Part shown: positions 12,001 through 24,700 of the stretch, piece after piece
How the letters are laid out: every line of letters begins with the position of its first letter
How positions within the stretch are numbered: the stretch's first letter is position 1
Assembly: GCA_940671915.1 (NCBI GenBank)
Contig: CALNVZ010003435.1
Location: 11,692,694 to 11,756,693 of the forward strand
DNA from: Paracentrotus lividus
Taxonomy: Eukaryota; Echinodermata; Echinoidea; Camarodonta; Echinidae
Length of the DNA: 64,000 nt
Reading direction: 5' to 3'
Made by a program: the position numbers and the translations under genes
The notes under the pieces: model-generated
The model's database searches: none
Told to the model about the DNA's origin: nothing
Seen by the model: the letters and a program-made list of their open reading frames with translations, nothing else

Positions 12001-14688
12001 GGCTTCGGACCAATACATGATTTTCAAACCTCTGCAGCCGCGGATCTAAGATCTAGAAATATAGATGTCACAGAATTCAAATCTAGAAATAAGGGGCCCA
12101 GTCGCCAATTTTCTTATAAAAAAAGGGGGTTCAAGGTGCAATCTAAAAATATGGGAGAGGATGCCGAGCGCCCTCGCCGATTCCATACCCTCCTGGGTCC
12201 GCCACTACTCTTGGAACATTGTGGCCTAATTGGTCAATTACTAATATGTTACCAACATAAGATGATGATGATGATGAACAGCATTTTATTTGTAAAGCGC
12301 CATTTATCTGCACGAACATCCAAAGGCGCTCGACTCCCCAAATAATTTATGTACATTGTTCACAAAATTGAGTTCAGATTTGAAGATGTTGATGTTGTTC
12401 AGTTTTCGGAGTTGGATAGGTAGAGTGTTCCAAAGACGTAGAGCAACTGCAGAGAATGCTCTATCCCCATAAGTTTTGAGACGGGTATTGGGTACATGTA
12501 CCTAAAGTACAAGTCCTGCACAGCGTAGTCCTGGGTGCATCTTGAAAGCAAGCAGCAAGATCTAATTGCAATCGGCATACTGAATGAAGCTCAAGAAGTG
12601 TGGGCGAGATGTGGTAAAACTTCCAGAGGCCCATGACAACATCATCAGGGTGATTCTGGCCTTCTAATTTTCAAATTAAATTCAAATAAATTTTGTATCT
12701 TCTTCCAGGTCAAGTTTGCGAGCTACCGCCATCATGCTACCCTTACTTGGAATCACGTGGTCTCTCTCTATTGTAGAAGTCAAGTATGGTCTGATTGAGC
12801 TCACATATCTCTTCGCAACTTTCCATGCTTTGCAGGTAGGTTGGAGTTACATACCTACTTTTTAATACAAAAACACACAAAGAAATGATAGGCCTACAAA
12901 TAAAAAGAGATAGAAATGTGGATGGATGATTCAACTCAGAGTTAGTCATTATGCATTTCAATGTCAGTTGTTACTTTTTTGTTACATTTTTAAAAAGTTG
13001 ACCCCTCTTCTTTTTTTTTTAGGTGACTTGTTTTGAGCTGTATGTGGTTACTTTTTGGTTTCACTTTTGTATTTTAACTCCGATCCTTCTTNNNNNNNNN
13101 NNNNNNNNNNNNNNTCTCTCTCTCCCTCTCTCTCTTTCCCCTCTCTCTCTCACTCTCTCGTCCCCAGTACCCCTTTCCGTCATTATCTCAATCTCTCAAT
13201 TTTGCTGTCTCTCCATTTCAACCACTTTCCTCTCTCTCTCTCGTAAGATGTGAACTTATAAATGCCTTCTTATCAAAACTGGTCATAGAAATGACACTGT
13301 CGATGTAATCATTACTTTCTAACATTATTTCTCACGTTTTCCCATCTCATTCACCATGCTACAGGGATTATTCATCGCAATATTTTATGGAGTCTGCAAT
13401 CCTGAGGTTCGTTTTTAACCTTTTTAATAAATAAAATTCTAAATCACAAATATACTGCATTTGATTATGTTTGATAAATCAGATATTCAAGAGATTTCAT
13501 TCATAAGACTAAACAAGTTCATTATTGCGGATTGAAAATAATCGCTAGAGGGTATTCATTGATTTCATTCATGTTCACGTTTTTATTACCAATATAGCTC
13601 AGGTGCAATTGCACCTAATAATTTGATATCAAGTTGACTGTACATGACTTTATCTGCCATCACAATAGATTTCAGTCGGGACAATGTTTTGTTGTCTACT
13701 CACATCCTTCATATAAACTTCAATAACAGCAAAAATATATTGAACTTTCTGTTGTCTAGACGGTGTTCATATAGTTTGATGAATTTTGTATGATGTGAGC
13801 TCCACCTACACTTAAAAAAAAGGAAATTAAAACAAGAATGCTGGCTTTTAATGATTATTTTATATCATTTTGTTTTTTCTAGGTTCGACTAGCCTTTATG
13901 GGAGCAGATTTGGAAGTGGAATTCTCAAAAGTTCAAGAGGTGTCAATTGTAAGTTTCTTTATTTGAAATATCCGACGATTATTTGGAGTCACATTAAAAA
14001 AAAACTAAGTTAAACATCTTATTAGCTCTATTGCCTTCTTCATTTTCTCAAGTATAGTTTTTACATTGTAAATTAATTATTTTTTTTTACATATTTTTGT
14101 TTTATTTATTTTTATTTTTTTACTTCGTTGTGAAATATTTACATGTATTTGACCATAGAATGTGCATATAGTTTATTGGTTTGCAATTTTGTTTCTGCAA
14201 GACAAAGGGATATGTGAATACTAAAGTTTGTGCACAATTTATTTTCTTAATTCTCTAGACCCCTGAGCCAGAAGACATCGAGTTGGAGCCACTTCCCAAG
14301 CCTTCTTGTAAGTTTTCTCAAATTTGTTATGTATCTTATTCCCCATGATCACAATTATTGTATTATTCTATTGTAATCATTGTATTAATTATTTCCCTTT
14401 TCTTTGCAACATACTGTTTTTCAGTGTTTTTTTTTTGCATGTGAAGTGTGGTAATGTTTTGGTTCAAAGAAAAAGCAAATACGTTTGTTTTTTGTTTGTT
14501 TTTTTCACGAGAGATAAACAATACAGAATAGCACTTACCTCTCAATTTCAAATTCACTAGCATGATCAACAGACATTCTTCATTGGCATTTCAGACATTC
14601 TTTTCTGATTGATCTACCGATTTTATTTTACTTTATTTATTTATTTTTTTTTTTTTCATTTTCATTTCCTCATTCAGATAAGGCATAA
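27..14688 (+). CDS. Adhesion G-protein-coupled receptor (5' partial)
   Basis: A cell-surface receptor expected to self-cleave at the GPS and signal through G proteins. Exons, all GT-AG and phase-consistent: 27-165, 581-777, 1155-1607, 1839-1954, 2494-2682, 3064-3132, 4248-4398, 5848-6039, 6377-6455, 6668-6782, 7120-7172, 7604-7730, 8322-8425, 9100-9211, 9687-9843, 10712-10778, 11067-11133, 11768-11847, 12709-12835, 13365-13406, 13883-13948, 14259-14307, 14678-14688 (stop TAA). About 919 residues are visible. Residues 1-260 resemble a LamG/pentraxin fold ([26 protein letters not shown], then LVLGARND) interrupted by a Thr-rich stretch. A GAIN region follows, with GPS at about 595-620 (W, then [13 protein letters not shown]; expected cleavage HL/T). 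Seven hydrophobic helices follow, with ECL2 CWL, helix-6 LLGITW and a tail of about 40 residues. The first visible exon begins in phase 2, so upstream exons lie outside the window. The LamG-GAIN-7TM order recalls ADGRD/GPR133-type receptors, but orthology is not shown. Confidence 0.93.
1155..1607 (+). other. Exon 3 of the adhesion GPCR: Thr-rich mucin-like insert inside the LamG-like domain
   Basis: This 453-base exon encodes roughly 95 residues very rich in Thr, Pro and Asn-X-Thr sites (for example [17 protein letters not shown]), then returns to a LamG-like strand (LVLGARND) and ends near EECHEI. The preceding exon carries the early and middle LamG strands, so the low-complexity stretch sits inside the fold rather than between domains. 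Dense O-glycosylation is likely from composition, and several N-glycosylation sequons are present. The exon is much larger than its neighbours and more GC-rich, as expected for a recently expanded coding repeat. Confidence 0.8.
2086..2250 (-). mobile_element. LINE 3' tail fragment (minus orientation) in a GPCR intron
   Basis: Read on the minus strand this ends in a TTTCAATAAAA...TTTTCAATTCAATAAAAA tail and contains a GCCTTCGGGCTGCTATGTT hairpin-like block. The same block and tail, with an ATTCGACCTTTGGTCGCTATG variant, appear in plus orientation at about 54155-54234 at the end of a LINE fragment. The shared 3' terminus identifies both as the same retroposon family; only the untranslated tail is kept here. 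Confidence 0.6.
3271..4130. mobile_element. Non-autonomous foldback DNA element, TIR TAGGGGAGACCGGGGATGGA
   Basis: The ends are inverted repeats: TAGGGGAGACCGGGGATGGA at the left and its complement (TCCATCCCCGGTCTCCCCTA) at the right, 20 of 20 identical. Further inside, the sub-repeats GTTACAACCTACCCC and its relatives occur several times. There is no coding capacity. The TA at each tip could be a TA target duplication, which would suggest a Tc1/mariner-type origin. It lies in the intron between GPCR exons 3064-3132 and 4248-4398. Confidence 0.75.
4440..5775. repeat. 18-bp minisatellite (GACGAGAATGAGAAGGGT)n in a GPCR intron
   Basis: Tandem copies of an 18-base purine-rich unit, purest at about 5035-5420 and decaying on both sides, with a short poly(A) at 4520-4540. 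Because 18 is a multiple of three, long open frames appear on both strands (Arg/Met/Thr-rich on plus, His/Ser/Leu-rich on minus). These are repeat artefacts, not genes. The strand asymmetry (nearly all purines on plus) could favour R-loop or triplex formation. It fills most of the intron before exon 5848-6039. Confidence 0.95.
7604..7730 (+). other. GPS exon of the adhesion GPCR
   Basis: The exon encodes a canonical GPCR proteolysis site: a Trp, a Cys nine codons before Thr-Cys-His-Cys, and then Asp-His-Leu-Thr-His-Phe-Ala. In this family autoproteolysis occurs between Leu and Thr, leaving a tethered-agonist peptide starting TxFAxxM; here it reads THFAIM, matching the family pattern. The preceding exon (7120-7172) supplies the partner Cys in PFCVFW. 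Nothing critical is missing, so cleavage competence is likely. Confidence 0.9.
9891..9995 (+). pseudogene. Decayed tandem copy of GPCR exon 9687-9843 (3' half plus splice donor)
   Basis: Starting 48 bases after the functional exon, the sequence repeats its second half: CCAAGGAGCTCACCTCCTAA versus CCAAGGAGCTCACCTCCTAG, continuing through the codons for VEVVNP and KQKFRYYF and on into a GGGTTAAGTTGG match to the donor. A small deletion and substitutions break the frame (AAGAACATCCCT has become AAATATCCT). It includes flanking intron, so it arose by DNA duplication rather than retroposition. No acceptor is retained, so inclusion in mRNA is unlikely. Confidence 0.85.
10061..10263. repeat. Foldback with telomere-type (CCCTAA)n loop
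   Basis: Two GC-rich arms built of GGACAACTCCCCCGGA-like units (about 80 and 67 bases) are inverted copies of each other: GGACATCTCCCCCGGAGGAC at the left and GTCCTCCGGGGGAGATGTCC at the right. Between them lie about 8.8 perfect CCCTAA units (10144-10196). The structure should extrude as a hairpin whose loop is telomere-like. It lies in the GPCR intron between exons 9687-9843 and 10712-10778. A related GGACAATTACCCCC-type foldback occurs at 48390-48770. The open frame across it (Arg-Val repeats) is an artefact. Confidence 0.9.
12258..12510 (-). mobile_element. LINE 3'-end fragment (reverse-transcriptase C-terminus), minus strand
   Basis: The minus-strand translation gives [20 protein letters not shown], followed shortly by a FKSELNFV-like stretch. 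This is the conserved C-terminal tail of CR1/L2/Jockey-type LINE ORF2 proteins (YGxRAFSxxxPxLWNxLP...FKxxLK). A GCGC-containing 3' segment ending near a GATGATGATGATG run follows. It is 5'-truncated and sits in the GPCR intron before exon 12709-12835. Confidence 0.7.
13092..13114. other. Assembly gap (23 N)
   Basis: Twenty-three N bases directly precede a (TC)n tract (13115-13250) in the intron between GPCR exons 12709-12835 and 13365-13406. The gap was probably left because the microsatellite could not be read through; its true length is unknown. No coding exon appears to be missing, because the exon phases on either side agree. Confidence 0.98.
13115..13250. repeat. Degenerate (TC)n microsatellite
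   Basis: Pyrimidine-rich CT/CCTCT repeats lie next to the N gap, inside a GPCR intron. Open frames here are low complexity and not genes. Confidence 0.85.
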
Positions 14689-15370
14689 CATTGCCATTGT
14701 GGCTGATGTTCCATGAGGGTTTAGGCTTTCCAGTATATTCATTATCTAAAGAAGATCGTCGATGTGGAGAACAGACGTCAAAATATTCTACTTCTAGGAC
14801 TTTGGAGTACAATTGCAGCATGTTCATGGCCTATGATCTCTGTATCATCTATCAATGCTATTTTAAGTCAATTTTATATTCATGGATTGTTTTTCAATGT
14901 AATGTCTTCCGTAAAATTTTGAAATGATTTTGATCTTTGAGTTCCATCGCCATAACTACAAGACTTTGTATTTTTGAAATTCTTTATTAATCTACCCCTC
15001 CTCTCAAATGTATGATGATTATTCTTGATTACATGTTTGGGTGTGTAATTTCTACTGAAGTGATCAATAAAAAGATAATAGTTTGAAAACTTATCCATTT
15101 TTGTAAATGTAATCAAATTATGATGATGAACAAAAGTGCCAATACATTATGTAAAATCATGAATAAATATTAGCAAATGTGTATATTAAAGTATGTAAAT
15201 ATGATGTTTAAAAGGCAAATAATATCTTAAAAGTCTTGTAGATAAATATGTATAACCCAATCTATTATGAAGATTGTTTTTGTATCAATTTTGTAAATTG
15301 AGAATAAAGCAATTTGAATTAATTTCAGAATAATATATTTCATTAAATAAAGTGTATGTCATTGAATAAA
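14689..15370 (+). other. 3' UTR of the adhesion GPCR (inferred)
   Basis: AT-rich sequence follows the TAA stop and contains several AATAAA hexamers (near 15066, 15303 and 15346), any of which could end the transcript. The true cleavage site cannot be chosen from sequence alone. No open frame here looks conserved. Confidence 0.5.
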
Positions 15371-16706
15371 TGTAAACTTGTCAAAGATATTGTATGTGCA
15401 TTTTTAACAGCTCCTTGTTCTTAAGATCTGAATATCAGAAAAAGCAAGAGGGATCATTACTCCAAAAGTGATATTGGGTTCCTTAATCTAAAATTAATTA
15501 GAGTTTGTGCATGTGACAATAAAATAACCGCAACATAACCATATACAATTTGGATTGACAAACCCCATTTTATTTTTCAGATGATTTAATGTAACCGAAG
15601 TTTCTTTCTCAAATAAACAAACCTCATTTAATTTGTTTGAAAAATCAAACCTTCAGAACGACCCATCGCACTGTTGCAACAAATGTTTGAATAAAAGAAC
15701 CCTCATAGAAAATTTATGTTCGGTCTATCGAACATTCAGAAGAACAAGCAGTCCCCTTGAGCAGCACTCTGAATCTAAATATCATTTTTATAAACGTATA
15801 TGATCAAGGAAAGTTTATTGATGTGGGAGAAAGAGAGAGAGAGAGAGAGAAAGGATTTGTAAATAGGAAATTGATTGTGTCTATAGGTGATGATAAAGAT
15901 ATTGTTGGATACACTTTAGGTAAAGATATGCATACAACAAGCAAATACTAATAGTATATTCATAAATAACAATTTATTTATTATCGTACCTGGAATAGAA
16001 TTGTCAGGTTTGAATACATATTTAACAGAATACAATCAACACAGTATATAGTCTTCTATAAACATGGAAGCACAGTTTATATCAAGGCACTGTTTATACC
16101 CATGAATAAATACATTTCTCTTCATGTCACACAACATAAAGATTTAAACTTAATTCACTTTCACAGTACCACATTAAAGTAAATTCTTGAAAATTATGTA
16201 TTACTACTAGAGAGCACATAATTTGATGAGAGATTCATTTCTTCTTTCTTGTAGAAGGTTATAGGTCATTCTGATTGTCAATCACTGATAATTTTCTGTT
16301 TAGATCATCAATCCGCAAATAAATAAGCAAAATGCTGCTATGAATCACCAACGCACACAGAGTTGGCTTCATTTTCTTATCTTTTTCCCTTACTCTTGGC
16401 CACTTTATACATTTATATCAAACCGAGTACAATCGTACATTTCCTGAAAATGAAATTGAACATTCGCTGTTACATTTGTTGAATTCTGACACCAACTGAC
16501 ACTGTTTATTCTTACCTAAATGAAAACATATCTTTAAAATTAAAATATGCAATTTATATCAAAGTTTTTGCATATTGAGTTGCCTTTTGAAAACCCTAGG
16601 AGTAAATGCTACAAAGAAACTAGTTCATCATATTTCACGATAATGGTTGTACATATAACCAGCAGGGAACTGAGGATGCTTGAAAAATGATATTATTACC
16701 CCCTGC

Positions 16707-16763
<57 letters not shown>

Positions 16764-18504
16764 CAATTGCAAACATTTTAGGCAGGATTAAAGGAACGAA
16801 GTAAGATATAAACAATCATCACTATCAGGAGGGGGTATTTTTCTAATTTTGTCACTTTGGAAGATACAGATCTAGTACTTTATGCTAACTGTATGTAAAT
16901 CTGATAAGATTGCATATTACAATTTTCTAAATCATTGACATTCCATTATCATTAAATACGTTTTGTAATTAAAAGAAATACCAATAAATTTCAAGAAAGG
17001 GAATCAAGTAATACTATGTAACAATGGTGGGTTAATACATGTATGTAATTAATACCTTAAATATTTGTAAGAAATATATGGAAGACCAATTCAAATATTT
17101 CACACACAGACTGTAAATTTTGACAGGCATCCACTCTCTATGCAAAAATAGCACGAGTACAGAAATACGCATGTATCTCTGTTGGATTATGTCTTGTTCA
17201 GCACTTATCATAAAATATAGCACTAGCTGCACATTGGCATTATAAATAAGCTTTAAAAAGTTTACCCTGAATTTACATAATAAAATATAAATAAATACTA
17301 ATTGCATAGTAAAATACATTTAGTGTGTCTACACAACACTTTTTTTCTTTGTAAGCAAATATCAGCCACATTTGTAATATTTCATGAAGGTATTTTCAAC
17401 TTATACATTACAGGCCTACTTATAAAATACAGAACTACATATATATCTTTAAATATATCCCTCGATTGTTCATAGTACAATGATAATAAACATGCCAAAA
17501 AGCAATGTAGAAGTAACAAAGCAAACCCTTGTCTAATAGTAGTTGAGATTGATATCGACTTGACTTGCATTTGATATCAAACGTCGCTCTTGGACATAGA
17601 GATAAGGGTTTGCAAGATCAATTTCAACTCTTTACATAACAGGGCCCAATTGTAATCATTAAATATAGTCTTTAAAAGATTAATTTGATTATCATGTGCA
17701 TAGATTTGTCTATAAAAATATTACACACATATCGTTCATGATTATTTCGTAAAATCTAAACTACAAGTAATGAGCTTGTCCTTTTTGAACTGGATAAAAA
17801 TGATTTCAAATACATATAAAAGCTGTTAAATGACACATAGCATACATAAAATATAGAAAATTATTTTACTTTCTCACTTCTCTCAGTAGAGCAGAGCCTT
17901 TAATACTGATTGTCCAATATTAGTGCTTTTGATTTTTTATCGCAATTTGTGTTATGCATGAAAACCATTGTATTAACCCTTTGAACCTTTAATTATTCAC
18001 AATTTTTTGTAAATGCAAAATATGAAAGTTTTGTTCACATGATTGAAGCAGGGAATGGCATTAGGATACGACAATGCCACAGATAATGATGCATGATTTA
18101 CAAACATGCCATCTTTCAATGGAAGACTTGAAAAAGTTTTGCACCACAAGTCCTAATTTAACAAATTTCTTACATTTTTCAAATGCACATAGACAGTGGC
18201 CTTTTAGGATATTCTCACTGTTTCTCGTTGACCAGAAAAGAGCCTTTAGGGTGTGAAGGGTTACACAAATATATATATTTGTAGCATGCACCTTCATCAC
18301 TTTTTCCTTTTCTATTTTTGTTTTGTTATATTATGAAATACCACAAATAATGGGACAGTAATCACAAAATCTTGGTCTTAAGGCCGACTCTATGCTGTGT
18401 CAGAAGGGACATTTTAATAAAATTTCACCTCTTTTTTGACATGAAAACAAAATAATATTTTTGTGATTGATGGTGATCATTAAGTAGTATCAGAAATGGT
18501 ACAA
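15371..18504. other. Convergent intergenic region; possible ANKS6 3' UTR
   Basis: AT-rich sequence between the GPCR 3' end and the ANKS6 stop. It holds a short (GA)n run (15832-15850) and a poly(A) of about 55 bases (16707-16760). Minus-strand polyadenylation hexamers exist (TTTATT on plus near 15970), so ANKS6 transcripts could extend here. I see no convincing gene; the open frames are short and AT-driven. A further ANKS6 C-terminal exon was searched for by eye and not found with confidence. Confidence 0.5.
16707..16760. repeat. Long poly(A) tract (~55 A)
   Basis: An uninterrupted A homopolymer preceded by CCCCCTGCC. It could be the tail of a retroposed sequence in plus orientation or simple slippage; no retroposon body is recognisable upstream. 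Confidence 0.9.
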
Positions 18505-18690
18505 GAACCAAGACTTAACTTGGCTGGATTACACATCCTGTACAATAGATTTGAAAAATAGTAATGTGTTGTACGGGACAAAAGAATAAAAAAAAACCAA
18601 AGAACCAAGACTTAACTTAGCTGGATTACACATCCTGTACAATAGATTTGAAAAAGTAATGTGTTGTACGGGACAAAAAGAATAAAAAAA
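18502..18690. repeat. Tandem duplication of a ~95-bp unit
   Basis: The block from AAGAACCAAGACTTAACTT through GTAATGTGTTGTACGGGACA to an A-rich end occurs twice in a row (about 18504-18598 and 18600-18690) with only a few differences. It sits immediately downstream of the last ANKS6 coding exon, in its probable 3' UTR or last intron. High identity indicates a recent event. Confidence 0.85.
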
Positions 18691-18741
18691 AAAAAAAAAG
18701 AAAAAAAAGAAACAAAAACAACAAAAGCATGGAATTGCCAT

Positions 18742-21700
18742 TTACCTTTGGAACGCATATCTAGTTGTGGAGGGAGAGTAATTATCGTGAGTACTGTCAT
18801 TTTGTTTACCAGAGTTCATCTGTGTAATGGCCGTCAAGATTTGATTCCGAGGCTCCTTGTGCCGGATACCCATTTCTTTCAGATCAGAATCGTTCAGCGC
18901 AAGGAAAGCTTCCATGTCAACCTTCATGAATAAATAAACACAATGGACACAAAAACATTAAATGGTGGTATTATGATATTAAAGGTTGTAATCTCAAGTG
19001 TTTTATCTGATTGGAATATAAGATCATCAAAATGTTATTTCACAAAATCAAAAGAATTATGTGCTTTAGGTAAGCCTTCACTAACTAGATCTTTTAGCTT
19101 CCTCAGAATAGTAAAAAAAAAGAACATACATATAAGAAAAATATATAAATAATATCACATTTAATAATATAAACATAATCAATTGCACTATCAAATCACA
19201 ACTCTTTTATCCCAGAAAGGGATAAAAAAAAATAGTGTAACATTACAAGCATATACGTGTGTATCTTCTTTTGTGTCCACCATTTACAACATTAAGTATT
19301 CCACCATATACAAGTACCATTTATTAAGTATATTAGGAATATATGTACATGTGTATATGATAACCATACATACCTCTTGTTCTTCAAAAATTGGTGCATA
19401 TTTCTCCAAAGATAGTTTCCTCAGCAAATTGGATAACTCATCTGAAATGAAAAGAAAAATCATTAGAGTCATTTAGCTATACCATTTTTTAAAACCCATT
19501 GAAGAATGTGCCCGAATATATTCTGTCTGACGTCTGAGGGAATAGTGAGTTATAGCCAAGTCAAATTGTCTCCAAGAGGTTAAATGAGCAAAATAATTAT
19601 ACTTGTAGCAAAATACAATGTTTGTTTGCTAGTGCATTGGCTATCTAATTTCCCTTATGTAATAAAAATTATTCACCCTTGATTGTTAGCATTAAATTGA
19701 TTGAATAAATCTGAAGCTGAACTACAATAAATGCACATGTAAGTTCCCATTTAGTATACTCAGGGAATTACAGGGAATAATGAGAAGACATTAAAAAATT
19801 TAAGAAACATGTTATTGCATTCAACAAGTCATTTGTAAAGTTACAAATGACTTTACAAATGATTGGAACATGTTCTTGGATGCTATAGTAATCACATTCT
19901 CAATCATTTAGCAAATTAAATGATCACTAGTCATTTTTATAGCTGTGTGTAAGTTACTAATGACTTCATGAAACACAACCCAGATAGATAGGCAGTTATA
20001 CCCTATAATGTACCTTCTTCACTTATACTGCTACTACCAGCACTGGTCTTCCTCACAACTGCCCCGCCCTCTTTCTGCGCCCCTCCAATACTTCCACTGT
20101 GACTTGACCCCCCACCACCGCTCATCCTCCCCCTCCCCATGGGGATGGGAGACGGGGATGGGGTGAGGGTGGATGATGTACGGGTAGAGGCACTCCCACT
20201 GTGTGACCGGGTCTTGGGGCGGTGAGAGTAGGAAGAGGGACCGGTGGTGGATGAGAGGTTTGCTGAGTGACGTCTGTTAGGTGGGTTGGAGGTGGGGGTT
20301 TTAGACTCACTGCTATGTCTTGATGTAGGGGAGGATGGTATCCTTAGAGGATAAAAGAGGAGAAAGAATAAATATTTACAAAGGATGATGAAAAATGATA
20401 ATTATTCTTTCCCCATTAAATAATCAGTCTGGTAAAATATATAAAATGGTATTTGGAAATGAGGCCAAGGAAGGTAAATCACCGAGTATGATAAAAAAAA
20501 ATAAAAAAATAAAATCAAGTTACGCATGTTTTCAATGAATTTAGCACCTTAAAATCTCATATACACGTTCTATTACTGAATAAGTGAAAATAAAGTAAGA
20601 AGAAAATCTTGGGCCCGTAATGGATCTGGGAAGCAATGATAAGTTCTAAAGTTTTCATAACCATTACAGCATGATTCCAAAACATAAGGAACATAACAAC
20701 GTAGACAAATGGTGTCACATTTTGCTACCCATAGTTAAACCACAGATTTAGTCCTGGCTTAACTGAAGACACCTTTGTGAATATGGGCCATAATGATCAC
20801 AAGACATAACACCTCGTAAGCAATTAAATGCATATTTGCGTTGACATATCAAAAATAAACTATAGAAGAGGATTGTGCCTTACTGTGCTAGAGATGGAAC
20901 TGATGATGCTGAGGCGTATCTCTTTCTTGTCCCTAGTTGGTCTTCCAAAGGAACCATTGATCCATTACTGTCACCTGCATAACAATATGGGCAAACATAC
21001 ACATATACTAACAGCAAAACTTTCATTCAAAGCATCGAGTACTAGCTTGATGTAACTTTAAGAATTTTGAAACATACATGCATGATGTCCCATGAAAATG
21101 AAACGTTCTCTGAAGTTAACCAAATCCCTTTCAAATTAAGCATAAAATACACCATGAAGACAAAGTTAAGTCTACCTCATCGAGTAAAATTTGGGACCTA
21201 GCTACAGAACAGAATCCTCTGAATGATGATTTTAGGCAAAGATGTGTTTGGTTATTCAGAATTATTCAAGCAATCTAATGTAATGAAAAGGTTCCCAAAA
21301 CAAGATGCAAATTCATAAATTCATCAGGTGAAACAGGTGAAAGAAGGGCATGCAAGGGTATCTTGATAACTACACACAGGATTAGGGTACACTTCCAGCA
21401 GGGGGGGGGGTAGCTGTCTGGAGGGTAGTGATCCTTGAACCAACCAAATAAACAGAAAAGCTGCTCATGCCAAATGACTGACCTATCAAGCACAAATGAT
21501 GCACAAATCAACTGGCTTACCCAACTCAGAGAAATAGCATGATTTACAACACTACCTACTAACTATTATAATAGTCATGCTAAATAGCTTCTCATTTTTG
21601 TCTAATAGACAGGGTTCCCACAGAAATTTGAAAACAGAATTCCATGACTTTTCCATGACTTTTCCATGACTAAATTGCTGCTTTCCATGACTTCCTTTCT

Positions 21701-24700
21701 GGCACGGTTTCCAAAATCAGACACGTTATGATGGACTCCACCTCCCCTCACAGACATCCGTTCCACCCACTATCTTACTCATGACATTATCATTAGCATA
21801 TGAGCTGTTTCTGCCCAGGGTACCATTTTCGTTTCACCAACACCCAAAATTCAAAATTATCTTGAACAAAAACTCATGTAATTTTCTTGAACTGACAGAT
21901 TTCCTTGAACTAAACACAACACAAAAAGAAAGTTCCCCCTATTTCAAATATCAATAATTTTTAAAATAGGAGGAGTTAAAAAATCTAATTATATGTCCAT
22001 GTAGGGAATTCAACTAGCTACCAAGGGAGCGAATTTTGGGAAAAATCATGGAGTCATGCTTCAGTGAGCAATGGTTGAATGCAAAAATGTTATTTTTTTG
22101 AAGTTCACAAGCCTACATGTGTAAAATCACAACTTTAATTCAATGATATCGGACCAATTTTTAAATTTTACGGTTGAGTGAGCATGCAGCAAAAAATGCC
22201 TTAACTGTGATGTTTACTTCTTTTCCATTGTAAAATTGTTCAAATATGATGGGATTCATTTCTAGGAAGAGTGTTTTTAACTTTTGCAAACAATTAAAAT
22301 CAATTCACGGCTGAATGAACACCATAAAATACCATGTGAAAAACACTAGGTAAGGATCCTTTCCATTTTGTACCTAAAAATCATGTGGATATATTTGTTT
22401 TTGTATTATTTTTATGACAGGTGTACGTGTGTACATGATCATATTGCATTTATTTAAAAATTCATGCTTCAGTGATCATGTGGCTCTGGAAAAGCCATTT
22501 TTTAATGGCACGTCCGATTCTTAATTTGACCTAAGGTCCTGTTAGTTAATGATTTTCTAAAGATTTGTGCCAAGTTTCAAGAATTAACTCACAGTATAAC
22601 AACCAAAAAAATTACAATGAAAATGGACAGTACATGTATTTGACTTTTATTCATTATTGGTTTACCTCACATTGACTTTATGTATAGAGTTTGAACAGAA
22701 AGTGAACAAAAGTCAAATATTTCCCATTTTCATTGTCAATTTTTGTTCGTTATACCATGAGTTAATTCTTGAAACTCGGCACATGTCTTTAGCAAAGTAA
22801 GCAATTTAATTTGGATCTCTAAATAAAAAACAGCTTTTCCAGTGCCATATGCTCACTAAAGCATGAATTTTTTAATAAATGCAATAGGATCATGTACACA
22901 CATGCAATGGTCATAAAAATAATACAAAAACAGATATTCACATGATTTTTAGAGTACAAAATGGAAAGAATACTTACTGTTTTTCACATGGTATTTTATG
23001 GTGTTCATTCAACCGTGAATTGATTTAAATATTTTGCAAAAGTTAAAAACACTCTTCCTAGACATGAATCCCATCATATTTGTTCAATTTTACCATGGCA
23101 AAGAAGTAAAAATCACAGTTTGGCATGTTTGCTGCATGCTTACTCACTGTGAAATTTTACGCAAATATCCTTTCCATATGTTTGGAAGCACGTTTTGCGT
23201 ACATTCTGATGCGTAAAATGTTTAAAATCTAAAAATTTGTCCGCTATCATTGAATCAAAATTGTGGTTTTAGGCTTGTGAACTTCAAAAATTGACATTTT
23301 TGCATTCAACCATTGCTCATTGAAGCATGACTTTATGATATTTCCTAAAATGCGCTCCCATGGTAGCTAATTAAATTCCCTACATGGACAAATAATAAGA
23401 TTTTTTCAACTCCTCCTATTTCAAAAATTATTGCTATTTGAAAAAGGGGGAACTTTCTTTTTGTGTTGGATTTATTTTGAAATTTTCAGAACACAGCATG
23501 CAGATCTTGTCACATATAGTGAACTATATAATATATGTAAATATCATTTTTCCAGGCATAAGTTAGGATCCTGAATTCACAGTTGCTACAAAACTTCCAC
23601 ATAAAAGTCATGAAATTTTGTTTTCAAATTTCTGTGGGAACCCTGAACTATATGAAGACGAAACACTTACATATGACACACATGAGCCAATCGTTACAAA
23701 AGAGTGACATTTCAGTTTTACAATAAGGTGACATGAAAAAAAAAAAAGGCTAACAAAAACATCCTCATCCTAAATTCTCAACATAGTGCTGCATTTCACT
23801 CTACATTACAAAAAAATGAGGGTGTTTGTGATACCATTTGAGGACAACAGCTAAATTAACAACTGTATTTCTCTCTATGGTTAAAAAATCATGAGGATAT
23901 CTTGAAAATTGGACATTTGATGCCTATTTTGATATTTCATTAAACTTCATTTTAAAAGTAACTTTTCTGAAGAGGACACATTGATTGACACCAAAACAGC
24001 AATTGAAAAATCTTGTGTAACTAAGAGATTCAGAACCCTTTGGATGTATTATGTTCTGATAGCCATGTTGGTAGTGATTGATCAGTTGTGACTTGATATA
24101 TCAACTAATTTTGTAAAATTGTACAAAACTTGAAATTTAAATTCTCAGAAAACAACTAAAAAAGCAAAACTGTGACAAAATGTGACATATTAAAAATATA
24201 TTGACTGATCAGCATGTTATATATAATATCATTGCAAATAGATGGAATTTTCTGTAGTCTGGTTGTCCGAATTGAATGTCAGGAGTGATTAATTTATTCA
24301 CGTTCATGAGTATTTTGAGTGAGGAATGTGGATTGTGGCTGTATTATATTCACAAAAACCTTTATGGAATGTTATTTCAACCTCACTAGTCCTAACACTA
24401 AGTACCCCAGGGAACAAATCATCATCAGAGCAGCAGGTACTGGCCACTAACACTGCAACTATAGTGAAAGTGGAAATCACAAAATTGGGGGAAAATGGAA
24501 ATCATGAACACCAATTATAATACCAGAGTATGATCACAGAGTATGAGAGTTGCGAGACACGACAAACTGGAAAGCTGCCATAGCCAAGAGGTAAATGCAA
24601 TTCCATGACTTTTCCATGACCAACATCCCCTTTCCATGACTTTTCACAAATTTTCCAAATTCCCTGACTTTTCCCTGACTTTCCATGACCACAAAATTTT

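Noticed and set aside
16230-16300. Candidate final ANKS6 exon on minus (NLLQERRNESL-like)
   Set aside because: Similarity to the vertebrate C-terminus is only suggestive and the acceptor is weak.
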